Below are positions 30,230-40,725 of a stretch of 64,000 nucleotides of DNA, in pieces (the stretch's first letter is position 1; each line of letters starts with the position of its first letter). The notes below the pieces were generated by a model. It did not search any database. It was not told where the DNA came from and worked only from the letters and a program-made list of their open reading frames with translations. Origin of the DNA: Eledone cirrhosa (lineage: Eukaryota; Mollusca; Cephalopoda; Octopoda; Eledonidae). The position numbers and the translations under genes were made by a program. The stretch spans positions 361,029,573 through 361,093,572 of the forward strand of contig OZ024742.1 in the NCBI GenBank assembly GCA_964016885.1, read 5' to 3'.

Positions 30230-31330
30230 TTATATGAAGTTATTAGATGCAACATTTTGGGAATGTTTTACATATTTTTACTGTTCCATTAATGGATTGT
30301 ACTTGTAATTTCCTAACTAGTTGTGTTCTTTCTGTTCCTGTGAAGCCTAGCTTTTCAAGATTTGTATTGATGCAGTTACTAACATACCCCATTGCCCCAA
30401 TAATCACAGGCATAAATCTGAAGGTGGAATCAGGGTGGAGTATCTGCAGATTTCACATCAGTTCTGCATAAATATTCTCCATTTCCCTAATCTTTGATAT
30501 TATATTGGCATCTGCTGGGCAGCTAATTTCCACTACTGTGCATGGCTTTCTTTGCCCTGTCCCATATCATATCTGGTCTGTTATGCCTGCATTTTATTGG
30601 GGTTTTTACTGGAACATTCCACCAGTACTCTTTCATATTATGTACATGGATGTCTTCCACATTGTTGTAGCTTTTAATGTGTTTATTATCGGGGCTATCT
30701 TTTTTACGAACTGCATTGTACAGTGTTTTGGCCACTACATCATGCCTCATAGGTAGATAGTACTGCAATGACATCTTTGGACAGCTGCTGATGACATGGG
30801 TGATATCCTCGATGTTAGTTCTACAGAGTCTGCACTTGTTATCACATCTAAGTGTTTTGCCTGCATCCCTATCTCTTTTGTGAATCAGGTATTTCGTGTT
30901 AATCTCCTGATTGCAAAAGCGTATCCTTCAAAGTGGGAGCCAATATAGCAGTTGTTAGTCCAAGATAGACTACTTTCCTTATCTTTATTACTCTCACTCT
31001 GGAGCTTCCTGGCAACATATCCATGCATGATTTGTTGCTGATAAGCATGCCATTTTTCATCCATGGATTCACTGCGATACTGCTGAGCGACTTCCCTGGG
31101 TGTGAGTTTTTGATTATCACACAGGGAATATCTCTCGAGGAGTTCCTTCCCAAGACTCATGATCTTATCTGTTTTATGCAGATAGACTTGCTCGAGAAAC
31201 GGGTTCCTACGCTTCAAGGTTCGTAGATGTTGTCGGCATCAAATGTTGTCTGGATTGATGTTAGGCCTCTGCCTCCCTGCTTACGTTTCAAGTAAAGGCG
31301 GTCTATGTCACTGTTTATGTGGAAGTTGCC
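30230..31330 (-). pseudogene. Non-LTR retrotransposon C-terminus with restriction-like-endonuclease features
   Basis: Minus strand, broken into three frames. In order: DIDRLYLKRKQGGRGLTSIQ (a conserved block of many LINE proteins), a ~110-residue frame at 30885-31217, then CRLCRTNIEDITHVISSCP (C-x2-C...H-x4-C zinc knuckle), then RPDMIWDRAKKA and EISCPADANIISKIRE, the PD...E pattern expected of a restriction-like endonuclease, and a closing QSINGTVKICKTF. At least one stop interrupts the last part (near 30443). This domain order is that of RLE-type LINEs, a different class from the RTEs here. No RT core remains. Confidence 0.65.
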
Positions 31331-31445
31331 GGTGTATTTATGTATGTATGTATTTACAAAGGGCGGAAGAACTCATAAGCATCAATGGCCATCCAAAAAT
31401 GTGTAAATATGTATATATATGTATGCATGTGTATATATGTATATA
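31331..31445. other. LINE-Z block B fragment and microsatellite
   Basis: CAAAGGGCGGAAGAACTCAT and AATGGCCATCCAAAA (31358-31398) match block B near 45712-45750; the rest is (TATG)n and (AT)n. Confidence 0.55.
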
Positions 31446-33345
31446 ATATCATCATCATCGTTTAACGTCTATCTTCCACGCTAGCATGGGTTTAGGTGGG
31501 AATTGCCCCACATGAGGCAAGATTGGTTGCCTTGCTTGTATAGGACTGTCTGGTGGGTTTTCTACGGCTGGATGCCCTTCCTAACACCAACCACGTTTAC
31601 AGTGTGGACTGGGATGTTTTTACCCTGTTACCTACACGGCCACATTACAGCCTGGACTGTGTGTTTTTTTTTGTCGTGACACCTACACGATCATTTATTT
31701 AGGCCTGGATGTTGTGACACCAACATAACTTTACAGAGAAAGGGGTGGTGTAGATGGGGGTGGGGGTAGGGGTAGTGGGATGGGGTGTACTTCTGGTTAG
31801 GAGGTGCCTACTGACTATAGGTTTCGCTTTGTAATTAGGCAAGACGGGTCTTCTGTATTACTGTGTAGCACCAAAGATCTCGGTCCACTGACATTGTCTT
31901 GGAGAGGTGTAAGTGTGTAAGGTCAGAATATATCAAATCGTCCCAGGTTTTTCTGGGTCTGCTTACTCCGTAGCTTCCATCTATTTTGATCGCCTTGCAC
32001 TTTTTTATACAGCTGTCGTCTTTCATGCACATCACGTGACCATACCAACAGTCTTCTCTCAAGTAAACAGCATCTGATCCCTCTTATTCCTAATTTCTCA
32101 CTTAGTTCATTTATGCTTTGCCGTTCACACATTACACATCCAACAGAGCATGCAGGCTTCGTTCCTCTCCAGTCTGCGTAGATCCTCTGCACACAATGCC
32201 CATGTCTCACTGCCATGTAACATTGCTGTTTGTATGCAGGCATCATACAGTCTGCCTTTCATTTTTAGAGAGAAACCTTTAGTGGCCAATAGTGGTATAA
32301 GCTCTCTGAACTTTTTCCATCCTGTTCTGACTCTAGCTACTGTGCTGGTTTTGTCACCCAGGTAACGGAAGGTGTCCACGATTTCTGTAGAACCATCTGG
32401 GCAATGGAAGGAGCTAGTACCCTGTGGGCACTTGCTACTACTTATTGCACCTGAGCACCGGCCACATAAAAAAATCTATGTTCTTAGTTAGCTTACCTGT
32501 GATCCCACTACATCTTTTATGCACCCATACTTTGCATTTGGGACATGAAATGGAGTTTCTGCCTACTCCTTTCCTACACACTGAGCATGGCCATTTCCCA
32601 GAGGGGACCAGTGCCCTATTTTCTTTCCTACATACTAGAACTTTAGTCTTAGACATGTTAATTTTAAGGCTTTTTGATTCTCGGCCATGCTTCTAAGTTT
32701 GGAATTTCTTCTCTAGTTCTGCCATTGATTCAGCTATGAGCGTTAAATCATCTGCGTATAGGAGTTCCCATGGGCAGCCAGTCTCCAACTCCTCTGTTAT
32801 AGCATGAAGGGCAATAATAGGGGGGCTAAGGACAGAGCCCTGATGAACAACTTTTACGCTAAATTCTACACTATATTTGTTGTTAATTCTAATCATTCTG
32901 GGATCATAAGGCAGGCTATCATTAGGGTTATGCACATTGGAGAGGCAGAGCATACAAAAAAAGGGCTGTGACACTCTTTCACCAACTGACTGTTTCTTTA
33001 TACATGGCTTGTATAGCTCTCACAAGCCATTCATCAACACCTAGTTTTCTAAGGGCCCACCAGATAATGGAGCGGGAGACTCTGTCAAAGGCTTTCCAAG
33101 TCAACAAAAGCTAAGGAGAGGGTTTTACTTTTAGCTAGGTACTTCTCCTGTAGTTGTCGTACAAGGAAAAGAGCGTCCGTGGTACTTTTACTTAACACAC
33201 ACCCAAACTGCATTTCATCTAGATCAATTCGCTCTCTGATTAGTTGTGCTATAATTTTTTCTGTGACCTTCATGACCTGGTAAATTAATTTAATGCCTCT
33301 ATAGTTTCCCATATCTAGGGCATCTCCTTTACCCTTGTAGCAATA
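31446..33345 (-). pseudogene. RTE-b copy C, RT to 3' end, decayed
   Basis: Minus strand. From the 5' side: [40 protein letters not shown], an 87-bp foreign insert (32900-32986), [23 protein letters not shown] (catalytic YADD), the PHD-like finger CSVCRKG...CPKCKVWVHKRC (last cysteine pair one base out of frame), then [40 protein letters not shown], and GVSRPRKTWDDLI. The 3' UTR (31446-31830) carries the RTE-b GGAAGGGCATCCAGCCGTAG and GGTAACAGGGTAAAAACATC blocks and ends in (ATG)n. Truncated at (AT)n near 33345. Several frameshifts. Confidence 0.9.
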
Positions 33346-33439
33346 TATATATATGTATGTATATACATGTATGCATGTGTATGTATATGTGCGAGGACAT
33401 AGAAATAATCGGGCTGGATACCTGATCGCGTGATTAAAC
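33346..33439. repeat. (AT)n/(TATG)n microsatellite
   Basis: Compound simple repeat at the broken 5' end of copy C. Confidence 0.85.
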
Positions 33440-33750
33440 CACTAGAATGAAGGACACTTAGCGTTTGTTAGGGCATTCTTCTAGAAGGCAACTCGGGGAA
33501 CTGGGATAACTCCGACATATAACCTGTGGCTCAGTAGTTACCAATAAAGTTGATTTTTTTCTTCTTTTTGGGTTATAGCTACTGTCGCTCAGAGAGTGGG
33601 ATTGGTTCTGTGCACAGTCTTTCCTCACTTTAAAAAAAAATCTTCATGCACAGGCATTGCATGTTAGCATTAATTGATAATTATTGATAATGTTATATCG
33701 TGCAATGGCCATACTCGATAACAAGGGGGCAGCCATCATGTATTTATGTA
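33440..33750 (+). mobile_element. LINE-Z, diverged B-end plus block A with deletion
   Basis: GCATTCTTCTAGAAGGCAAC (B end), then GTTGATTTTTTTCTTCTTTT, AGAGTGGGATTGGTTCTGTG, CATGCACAGGCATTGCATG and GGCCATACTCGATAACAAGG...GGCAGCCATCATGTATTTAT. The zinc-finger segment is deleted. Older than the 29-kb copies. Confidence 0.6.
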
Positions 33751-33802
33751 TGTATGTGTGTTTGTGTGTGTATGTATGTATGTGAGTGTGTGTGTATGCA
33801 TG
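33751..33802. repeat. (TATG)n/(TG)n microsatellite
   Basis: Simple repeat between LINE-Z and an RTE tail. Confidence 0.85.
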
Positions 33803-33976
33803 TGGTTTGTGTTAGGAAGGGCATCCAGCTGTAAAATAAACCAACCCAGCCAAAATACAGTTCCATGTGAGCAAGGTATGGCACGACCAACTGGCTAGAC
33901 TTGTATCATAACATGGACTACATGTCTAGCCCATTCAAGCATGGAAAAATAAACATTAAATGATGATGATGATGAT
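33803..33976 (+). mobile_element. RTE 3' UTR fragment
   Basis: GGTTTGTGTTAGGAAGGGCA, ATACAGTTCCATGTGAGCAA, CATTCAAGCATGGAAAAATA and (GAT)n: an RTE-a-like tail end, no coding part. Confidence 0.75.
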
Positions 33977-33994
33977 ATGCATACATGCCCCTAG

Positions 33995-34038
33995 ACATGT
34001 CTGATGCTCTAACGATACTGCCAATCCACTGCCCTTTC
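33995..34038 (-). mobile_element. SINE-B head fragment
   Basis: The minus strand starts GGGCAGTGGATTGGCAGTAT and stops after CATCAGAC; only the first ~40 bp remain. Confidence 0.55.
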
Positions 34039-34445
34039 AATTAATGAAAGTAGTATGTGTGTGTGTGTGTGTGTTGTATGTGTGTTTGTGGTGTAAAAAA
34101 TATGAAATAAAATTTGATGTAAAATATTTACTCCCTTTTTCTATCTGTAGTGACTATTCTCTTTAAGAAAATAATACGGTTGCTTTTTTTTTATATTGAA
34201 AATTGTCTCGCAAGGCAATAACAATTATGACACATTGATATTGATTAAACTTTTCAAATGACGGACTTGTATTCTATTGTTCCCAGGTTAATGTAATCTA
34301 CTAATGCAATCATTGTAAATTCTAGAAGTTGAAATATTTCCTCAATACTAATTTCACATAGTCAGAAACATATGTATAATGATTTAATTTTACTTAGTAG
34401 TTCCTTGTGTATGAATGTCTGTATGTAGGTTGTGGGCAATGGTAA
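34039..34445. other. AT-rich stretch with (TG)n
   Basis: (TG)n at 34053-34092; otherwise featureless. Confidence 0.5.
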
Positions 34446-34455
34446 CAGTAGAAAC

Positions 34456-34543
34456 CGGTTGGTGAAAGAGTGTCACAGCCCTTTTTTTGTATGCTCTGCA
34501 TCTCCAATGTGCATAACCCTAATGATAGCCTGCCTTATGATCC
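34456..34543 (+). mobile_element. Short 88-bp sequence also inserted in RTE copy C
   Basis: Flanked by the 10-bp direct repeat CAGTAGAAAC (34446-34455 and 34544-34553). The same sequence, from TTGGTGAAAGAG to CTTATGATCC, lies inside the RT gene of RTE copy C (32900-32986, minus strand), where copies A and B lack it. No coding meaning; class unknown. Confidence 0.6.
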
Positions 34544-34553
34544 CAGTAGAAAC

Positions 34554-35464
34554 AATTGGGAAAATGTTAACCTGGAGAATAAATGAGGGAGACATGTTGA
34601 AAGATCCAGATGTTGCACAACAAGCTAAAAACCACAATCCCTGAATATGTCAGCCACATTTAATGCTTTCATTACCGCATTTCTGATGAAACAAACACAA
34701 TTTTAATTCAAGAAGAATTTTGAGGGATTTACTAAAATTAATTATTTAATTACTGAGAGAGTAACTTCATGTAAGGCTCTTAAATAAAATTATGTTGGAA
34801 GATTTTTATTTAAATTGCAAATCTTTAACATCTTCAGTGTTGTAGACGAGACAACTCATCCTAACATGTTTCAACTCTTTTTCAACAGTTCATAACTTCA
34901 AAGCTAGATGGGGTTACTAGTTTATTGATGTGACATTTGTCAATCATTCAGATATGTGTTGTTAAAAATAGTCATTTTACTGGAAAAAAATAACGGCACA
35001 GCTACTGTAGCTGTGTAAAATATATGAGGCAGTCAACAGGTTAAAATGGGTGATTTTATTTCCTAGAACCAGAGCCAGTTTTGGCCGGGCTGGTATCTAA
35101 AGGCTTATATAGTTTTGTACCTATAGCAGTGGAGGATTCTTGCATTCTGGGTCCCTGAACCACTTCCCTACTCACTGCTATTGGGATGGAATTTAAGCAT
35201 TTTGTCAATTGAATTTTGCTCTTGAACATCTTTCATATCAGAGAATGAACCAGAACAATAATTCTTAAAAAAAAGTTAGCCATTTTACAGTCTAGAAAAA
35301 TAAAATTTATAGAAATGCTAAATCATCTTCAATGAAAAAATTAACGTCTGTTGGGTAGTCGTTTAATGGAATTCTGAATAAAGTCAATTTCAATGAAAAA
35401 ATAGAAAGAAAAACAACCATCAGCTAAATGTTAAATTTGAATTGTTGTCATCCCAGTGCATAAT
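34554..35464. other. AT-rich stretch without recognised features
   Basis: Nothing recognised. Confidence 0.5.
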
Positions 35465-35775
35465 GGCCTTTTCTTCTTCTTTGTCCACTTATTCCTGAGA
35501 GGATCGGGGGGGGGGGGGGGGGGGGCAGAGTCCTGACACACTCCATCCAGCAGGTCCTTCAGAAGCAACCACCTCCAACTAATCTGGTTGGATCCTCAAG
35601 CAAAACCAGCCAAACTTATGGGTTTCTGAGTCTCCTGTCAGTTGGTTTTACCTGTAAAATCTGTGCAGCGATTCTTTCTTGAGACATTCTAACCACATGC
35701 CTATAGTAGATAAATGAACACGATATTCCAACCCATGTAAACATGGGGAAACAGGGAAAAACGATGATGAACAGT
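35465..35775 (-). pseudogene. RTE-e C-terminal fragment with G-run expansion
   Basis: The minus strand carries the RTE-e end pattern (GTGGTTAGAATGTCTCAAGA, CAGATTTTACAGGTAAAACC, GTTGGAGGTGGTTGCTTCTG, TCTCAGGAATAAGTGGAC). A run of about 20 G at 35507-35526 sits where other copies have CCCTC. At 35740-35775 a plus-oriented CCCATGTAAACATGGGGAAA resembles an RTE tail end. Confidence 0.6.
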
Positions 35776-35845
35776 TCATCAATGTTTTGTCATGAAAGTT
35801 ATCATACCCAAGCTTCTCAGATATTAATTATAGTGATCAACTATT

Positions 35846-36270
35846 ATTATAGTCATTCATTAGAACATAAGCCATGCCTTGTGGCATATAGTTAAGACCC
35901 TTTACATTCTGAGTTCAAATCCCACCAAGGTTAACTTTGCCATTCACCTTTATGGGGTCAATAAAATAAACACAAATAATTTTTTCTACTTTTAGGCACA
36001 AGGCCAGCAAATTACCCAGTGCATTACTGGTACTTTATTTTATCGACCCCGTAAGGATAAAAGGCAAAGTTAACCTCGACGGCATTTGACCTCAGAATGG
36101 AAAGGGCCGTAACACTATGTGTCAAAGCATGGCGTCCGACCCTCTACTGATACTGCCAATCCACCGCCCAAAATAAATACAAATAACACACTGGAGTTGG
36201 TTTAATCGACTTTCAAAATTGTCCTTCAAAATTGTTGGCCTTGTGCCTAAATCAGAAACCATTATTATGA
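35846..36270 (+). mobile_element. SINE-B (outer) split by another SINE-B
   Basis: Outer copy: CATGCCTTGTGGCATATAGT, B box GAGTTCAAATCCCACCAAGG, TATGGGGTCAATAAAATAAA up to the insertion, resuming with CACACTGGAGTTGGTTTAAT and GTTGGCCTTGTGCC. The inner copy is on the opposite strand. Confidence 0.88.
35980..36170 (-). mobile_element. SINE-B (inner), nested
   Basis: Full-length copy bounded by a 16-bp target duplication AAATAAACACAAATAA / AAATAAATACAAATAA (35964-35979 and 36171-36186, one mismatch). The minus strand starts GGGCGGTGGATTGGCAGTAT and ends GCTGGCCTTGTGCC. Confidence 0.93.
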
Positions 36271-36411
36271 TCATTTCTACATTGAGACGACAACATTTCG
36301 AAAGATAGAAAAACTTAATTGAGATTTGTAAGGAAATATAGTCTGGCATTTCTGATCAATTATTCTAGTACAAACCAATTTACAATATTTCATCGTATAT
36401 TATTGAACAGT
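36271..36411. other. AT-rich flank
   Basis: Nothing recognised. Confidence 0.4.
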
Positions 36412-36737
36412 CATCATCATCATCATCATCATCATCATTGTTTAACATCTATCTTCCACGCTAGCATGGGTTTAGACTGGAATTGACCCTCGTGAGGCAA
36501 GATTGGTTGTTTTGCTTGTATAGGAGTGTCTGGCGAGTTTTCAATGGCTGAATGCCCTTCCTAACACTAACCACGTTTACAGTGTGGACTGGGATGTTTT
36601 TAACGTGTTACCTACACGGCCACATTAAAGCGTGGACTGTGTGTTTTTTTGTTGTGACACCTACACGACCTCATTTATTTAGGACTGGATGTTGTGGCAC
36701 CAACATAACTTTACAGAGAAAGGGGTGGTGTAGATGT
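36412..36737 (-). mobile_element. RTE-b 3' UTR
   Basis: Same order as the tail of copy C: CATCATTGTTTAACATC, CCACGCTAGCATGGGTTTAG, GCCCTTCCTAACACTAACCA, GTTACCTACACGGCCACATT, ending at GAAAGGGGTGGTGTAGATG, without coding sequence. Confidence 0.85.
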
Positions 36738-36797
36738 GTGTAAATATATGACGCTCATAAGAGAAAAGCATATATACATGTATGTGTGACTAACTTT

Positions 36798-36843
<46 letters not shown>

Positions 36844-36844
36844 T

Positions 36845-37022
36845 ATATTGTTATGCTTTGGGAAGGTCATGTTGCCAATAAGAAAGACACGCACCAGTTG
36901 TTTCACTCCAATTTATTATAAATTCTTAAACTTATAAATTTAATTTATAATAAATTGGAGTGAAAGCAACTGGTACGTGTGTTTCTTATTGGCAACATGA
37001 CCCTCCCAAAGCATAACAATAT
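36845..37022. repeat. Foldback element with ~77-bp arms
   Basis: The left arm from 36845 (TTGTTATGCTTTGGGAAGGT) pairs with the right arm ending at 37022 (GACCCTCCCAAAGCATAACA) with about five mismatches; the ~20-bp loop is AT-rich. The left flank is (AT)n (36798-36848). Could be a MITE that is nearly all inverted repeat. Confidence 0.8.
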
Positions 37023-37096
37023 TGGTTTCAACACACGTTTTCAGATAAAGAATCTTGCTAAACAAATTCAGAAACGAAATATATATATATATATAT

Positions 37097-37130
37097 CATC
37101 ATCATCATCATCATCGTTTAACGTCCATGT
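37097..37130 (-). mobile_element. RTE-b terminal fragment
   Basis: (ATC)n followed by GTTTAACGTCCATGTATG: only the last ~30 bp of the tail, next to (AT)n. Confidence 0.5.
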
Positions 37131-37219
37131 ATGTTATGTTAATAAAATGAAAGCATATATGTGACTAACTATAGAATATATATATTTATGTATATGATAT
37201 ATATATACATATTTATGTA

Positions 37220-37566
37220 TGGAGGCACATGGCTTAGTGGTTAGAGCATTGGCGTTGCAATCGAAAGGTTGTGAGTTCAATTCTCAGACCGGGTGATGTG
37301 TTGTTTCCTTGAGCAAGACACTTTATTTCACATTGCTCCAGTTTACTCAACTGTAGAAATGAGATGATAGGGACTGAGGTCCATGTCATTCCACTGCAAA
37401 GTGGTTGTGTAGGTGCCATGACAAAAAAGCACCCAGCACTCACTGTAAATTAGGTTGGTGTTAGGAAGGGCATCCAGCTGTAGAAATCAAGCCAGAATCA
37501 GTTCCCGTCCCACCCTTGCAAGCAGGGAAAAAGCGGACGTAAAATGAAATGATGATGAAATGATGA
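37220..37566 (+). mobile_element. SINE-A, full-length copy
   Basis: Complete head, central block, inverted GATAGGGACT segment and tail, ending CGGACGTAAAATGAAATGAT. (AT)n-rich on both sides. Confidence 0.93.
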
Positions 37567-38394
37567 TGTGATATATATATATAAAGATATATATATATAT
37601 CAGTATGTATATCTATTAAGTTCATGTATATGTGACTACCTATAGAATATATGTATTTGTGTATGTGATATATATATAAATGTATTTTAGTGTAAGACAA
37701 AAGGTCAAGTAACGATAATTTGAAAAAAGCTAGGTCAGATATTAGAACAGTGTATCTCATTGACCAGATGTCAAAAGATCAAGACATTTGAACTGATACT
37801 TTACTGTCCAAACCATGCTAGTCTAGTAAAATAGATATTAATATGATGATGAGACAAAGTAAAGAAAAAGAGTAAAGCAGAGTGTATATGTGTGTGTGTG
37901 AATGATGATTTACTCCAATAGTTAAAAGTATTTCTTATGATATACACACACAATATCTTTTGTAGTGTGGGTTATATCACATTTGAAGACACACTATATA
38001 TATTTCATTTCCAAAATGAAAAAAAGTTTTATACAAAACAAATGTTATATATATGTGGAAGTACATATTAAGTAGTAAGATAACATTATCACCATTTTAG
38101 GTTTGTTTATCCATGGTTGAATGGATCCTTTCTAATACAGCCATCCAGAAACTGTTGTGTTTTTACCTCGTATATTTTGGGAGGTTCAGCATCATGTGTT
38201 CAGCTTTCACCGCTTTTGCTCAGGTCTTCTTTCGACTTCCTCTACTCTGGCTTTCTTACAATGGAAGCTGCAATATTTTATGTTCCGCTAATGTACTTAG
38301 AAATGGAGAGACCAATAAAACATGCTCACTTTAGGATGCTCTCATGGAATTATATGTTCATACAAAAGGGATGAAAGGAAAGATAATAAAAATG
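37567..38394. other. AT-rich stretch with two overlapping ORFs
   Basis: Frames 38113-38334 and 38117-38374 (73 and 85 codons) overlap in a slightly less AT-rich segment. Neither has a motif I recognise. A decayed RTE tail end may lie at 37797-37855 (CCATGCTAGTCTAGTAAAAT). Confidence 0.4.
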
Positions 38395-38494
38395 ATAAAA
38401 TCTGAGAGTCGAACTGAAAATTCCATAGTTCATGTCCAGTAACCATCACTATCACTGAAACTTATTCTATCGGTAAAACCACTTCACTACCAAA
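38395..38494 (-). mobile_element. Possible tRNA-like SINE head
   Basis: The minus strand has TTTGGTAGTGAAGTGGTTTT (good A box) and, about 60 bp on, TTTTCAGTTCGACTCTCAG (good B box). No body recognised; its 5' end touches a decayed RTE tail. Confidence 0.4.
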
Positions 38495-38625
38495 TTTCCT
38501 AGTCTATCATCATCATTATCATTGATTTTAGTTTGACTTTTCCAAACTGGCATGGTTTAATAGGACTTTTAACAAAACTGTTTCACAGCTGGTTCCCCTT
38601 CCTGAAACCAATACGTTTAATCACC
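38495..38625 (-). mobile_element. RTE 3' UTR, decayed
   Basis: The minus strand reads GGTTTCAGGAAGGGGAACCA, AACCATGCCAGTTTGGAAAA and AATGATAATGATGATG. Confidence 0.55.
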
Positions 38626-38799
38626 TCTTACAACATGCAGCGATATGCTAAACCTCTTCTAAACTGGATACATACATGTATAGTAATTTGTGTAATGTAG
38701 ATATATTTTGTATAATTAGAAAACTCAATTGTAAGATTTGTGATATTTTCTGGAGATTGTAGTAGAACTAAGGTAACATATCCTAAATATATAATAACA

Positions 38800-39060
38800 A
38801 TAATTAAAGTTATTGTTTACAGTGCTCAGGTGCACTATAACTCATCAAATGTGCATGTGTAGTACACAGAATAATGTACAAATATCAGGAAAGTGAACAG
38901 TGTATAAGTCATGATATACACACAGACACACACACACGTGTGTGTGTATATGGAGGGGGATTATCAAGTTGCACGTCACTCAACAGTTCCCAGGAGATAA
39001 ATATTCTGATCAAGACAGGGGCTCCAGACTGCTACATAGATGCTCCCTTGTGTATGGAGG
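38800..39060 (-). mobile_element. LINE-J fragment with internal deletion
   Basis: The minus strand: RT C-terminal DNA (GTCTGGAGCCCCTGTCTTGA, CTGGGAACTGTTGAGTGACG; 39045-38955), a (CA)n run, then the LINE-J 3' UTR (ATGAGTTATAGTGCACCTGA, GCACTGTAAACAATAA). The region encoding the protein end is missing. Confidence 0.7.
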
Positions 39061-39244
39061 GGGAATAGCAAAACCTTATATTCAATTAGCTCTAGTAAGT
39101 TCTATTACAATTTGAACACTATCTAGGTAATATCTTAGTTATATAGTTAGAAAAGTTTATCAACAGCCTGCACTGCAAGGCTGGAGACTTAGATATACTA
39201 ATGTAACCAATAGGTTGACATCTTATGGAAAATATGGTTAAAAT

Positions 39245-39280
39245 CTACATAGCTAGCGTGGAAAATGGACATTAAACGAA

Positions 39281-39316
<36 letters not shown>

Positions 39317-39318
39317 AT
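39245..39318 (+). mobile_element. RTE tail end with (GAT)n
   Basis: CATAGCTAGCGTGGAAAATG and GACATTAAACGAAGATGATG run into about 15 GAT units. Confidence 0.6.
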
Positions 39319-39903
39319 GGACTACAGAATATTTCTGTAGGGAAATGAATAAATTAAAAGAATTACCTCAAGACTGTGAGTGAAACAAATCTATTACCAA
39401 AATAGATAAAAACAACATCTGTGAGGAAATTGCTTCTTCCCAACATGATCTGAAGTGTTGTTTTTATAAAAGATCTGTTATGAACAGAAAGATTGCAAGC
39501 AATATGTATCATGACTGATTACAATTAGAGAGGAATACTGTAGTAATACCACAGTAAAACATATACAGTGGATTTGATACTGTGTTGATGTGGAATAATG
39601 AAAAGGTACCAGGAAGGAACACAAGAGTTGGAAACCAGCACAAGATCAAAACATTCTGAAGTAGGAAACTGGTGGGTATGTTTAAAAGAAGAATGGGTTG
39701 TTAAATTGACATATTAAACTGGCTACCATAGCACAGATAAATCTTGTAGTAAAGAACTATGACATTATACATGAAAGAAAACTACTGGACCATTTTTTAC
39801 TCAAACATATATACAAGCAATTTAAACCAATTCTGTAAATATGTTTAATATATGATGAGCAGGCAGCTAGAACGAAAGAGGTATTGTGATATATAGAACA
39901 AGT
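39319..39903. other. AT-rich stretch without recognised features
   Basis: Nothing recognised. Confidence 0.5.
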
Positions 39904-39916
39904 TTTATTTAATAAT

Positions 39917-40104
39917 TGTTTCTACTTTGGGCACAAGGCCAGCAATTACCCAGTGCATTACGGGTACTTTATTTTATCGACCCCGTAACGATGAAAGGCA
40001 ACGTTAACCTTGGCAGGATTTGAACTCAGAATGGCAAGGGCCGTAACTCTATGATTCAAAGCATGGTGTCCGACCCTCTACTGATATTGCCAATCCACCG
40101 ACCC
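39917..40104 (-). mobile_element. SINE-B copy with target duplication
   Basis: 13-bp duplication TTTATTTAATAAT at 39904-39916 and 40105-40117. Minus-strand head GGGTCGGTGGATTGGCAATA, complete body and tail. Confidence 0.93.
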
Positions 40105-40117
40105 TTTATTTAATAAT

Positions 40118-40379
40118 ATTGTGCTATATGAGTTTTAAAATCATAATACACGGTAAAAAAAATTCAGTTAATTATAAAACAGGTGTGTAACTCACTAACT
40201 GGAATCCCTGTATTTGGCAGCAGTTCCCACTGTCTTAGAGAATTGTTGACAAAGTCGATATCTGCTGCTATCAACTTGGTCAACAATTCTCACCATTAAA
40301 AACTCAATGACTGTTAATGATATGAACAGACTTTGAAATAGAATGTTCAAAGGATAAACTATTGGTGCTTCTATTTATT
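40118..40379. other. AT-rich flank between SINEs
   Basis: Contains a GAATTGTTGAC/GTCAACAATTC inverted pair (40239-40250 and 40277-40289). No gene. Confidence 0.5.
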
Positions 40380-40395
40380 TTAATAATAATAATAA

Positions 40396-40579
40396 TTGTT
40401 TCTACTTTTTGGCACAAGGCCAGCAATTACCCAGTGCATTACTGGTAGTTTATTTTATCGACCCCGTAAGGATGAAAGGCAAAGTTAACCTCGGCGGGAT
40501 TTGAACTCAGAATGGCAAGGGCCGTAAACCTATGCATCAAAGCATAGCGTCCAACCCTCTACCGATACTGTCAATCCAC
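40396..40579 (-). mobile_element. SINE-B copy
   Basis: The minus strand starts TGTGGATTGACAGTATCGGT and ends GCTGGCCTTGTGCC with AAGTAGAAACAATTATT. (AAT)n on both sides. Confidence 0.92.
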
Positions 40580-40594
40580 ATAATAATAATAATA

Positions 40595-40637
40595 ATTGTT
40601 TCTACTTTTGGCACAAGGCCAGCAATTACCCATTACT
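40595..40637 (-). mobile_element. SINE-B 3' tail fragment
   Basis: Only ATTGTTTCTACTTTTGGCAC and AAGGCCAGCAATTACCCA remain, a 5'-truncated insertion next to the previous copy. Confidence 0.8.
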
Positions 40638-40725
40638 GAATAATAATGAAAGTTATTGTGTACAGAGCTTAGGTGCACTACAACTCATCAAAGGTGCATT
40701 ATAGTACATAGCATAGAATGTACAA
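40638..40725 (-). mobile_element. LINE-J 3' UTR fragment
   Basis: GAAAGTTATTGTGTACAGAG, TTAGGTGCACTACAACTCAT and CAAAGGTGCATTATAGTACA are the complement of the LINE-J end. Confidence 0.75.

Noticed and set aside
34456..34543. Introner-like spliceosomal intron (GT...AG ends)
   Set aside because: GTGAAAG and CCCAG could serve as splice sites, but removal of exactly that segment leaves three extra bases in RTE copy C and a stop; no transcript evidence.
38113..38374. Small overlapping coding genes (73 and 85 codons)
   Set aside because: Overlapping frames in one short, slightly GC-richer stretch, no motif, no repeat partner in the window.
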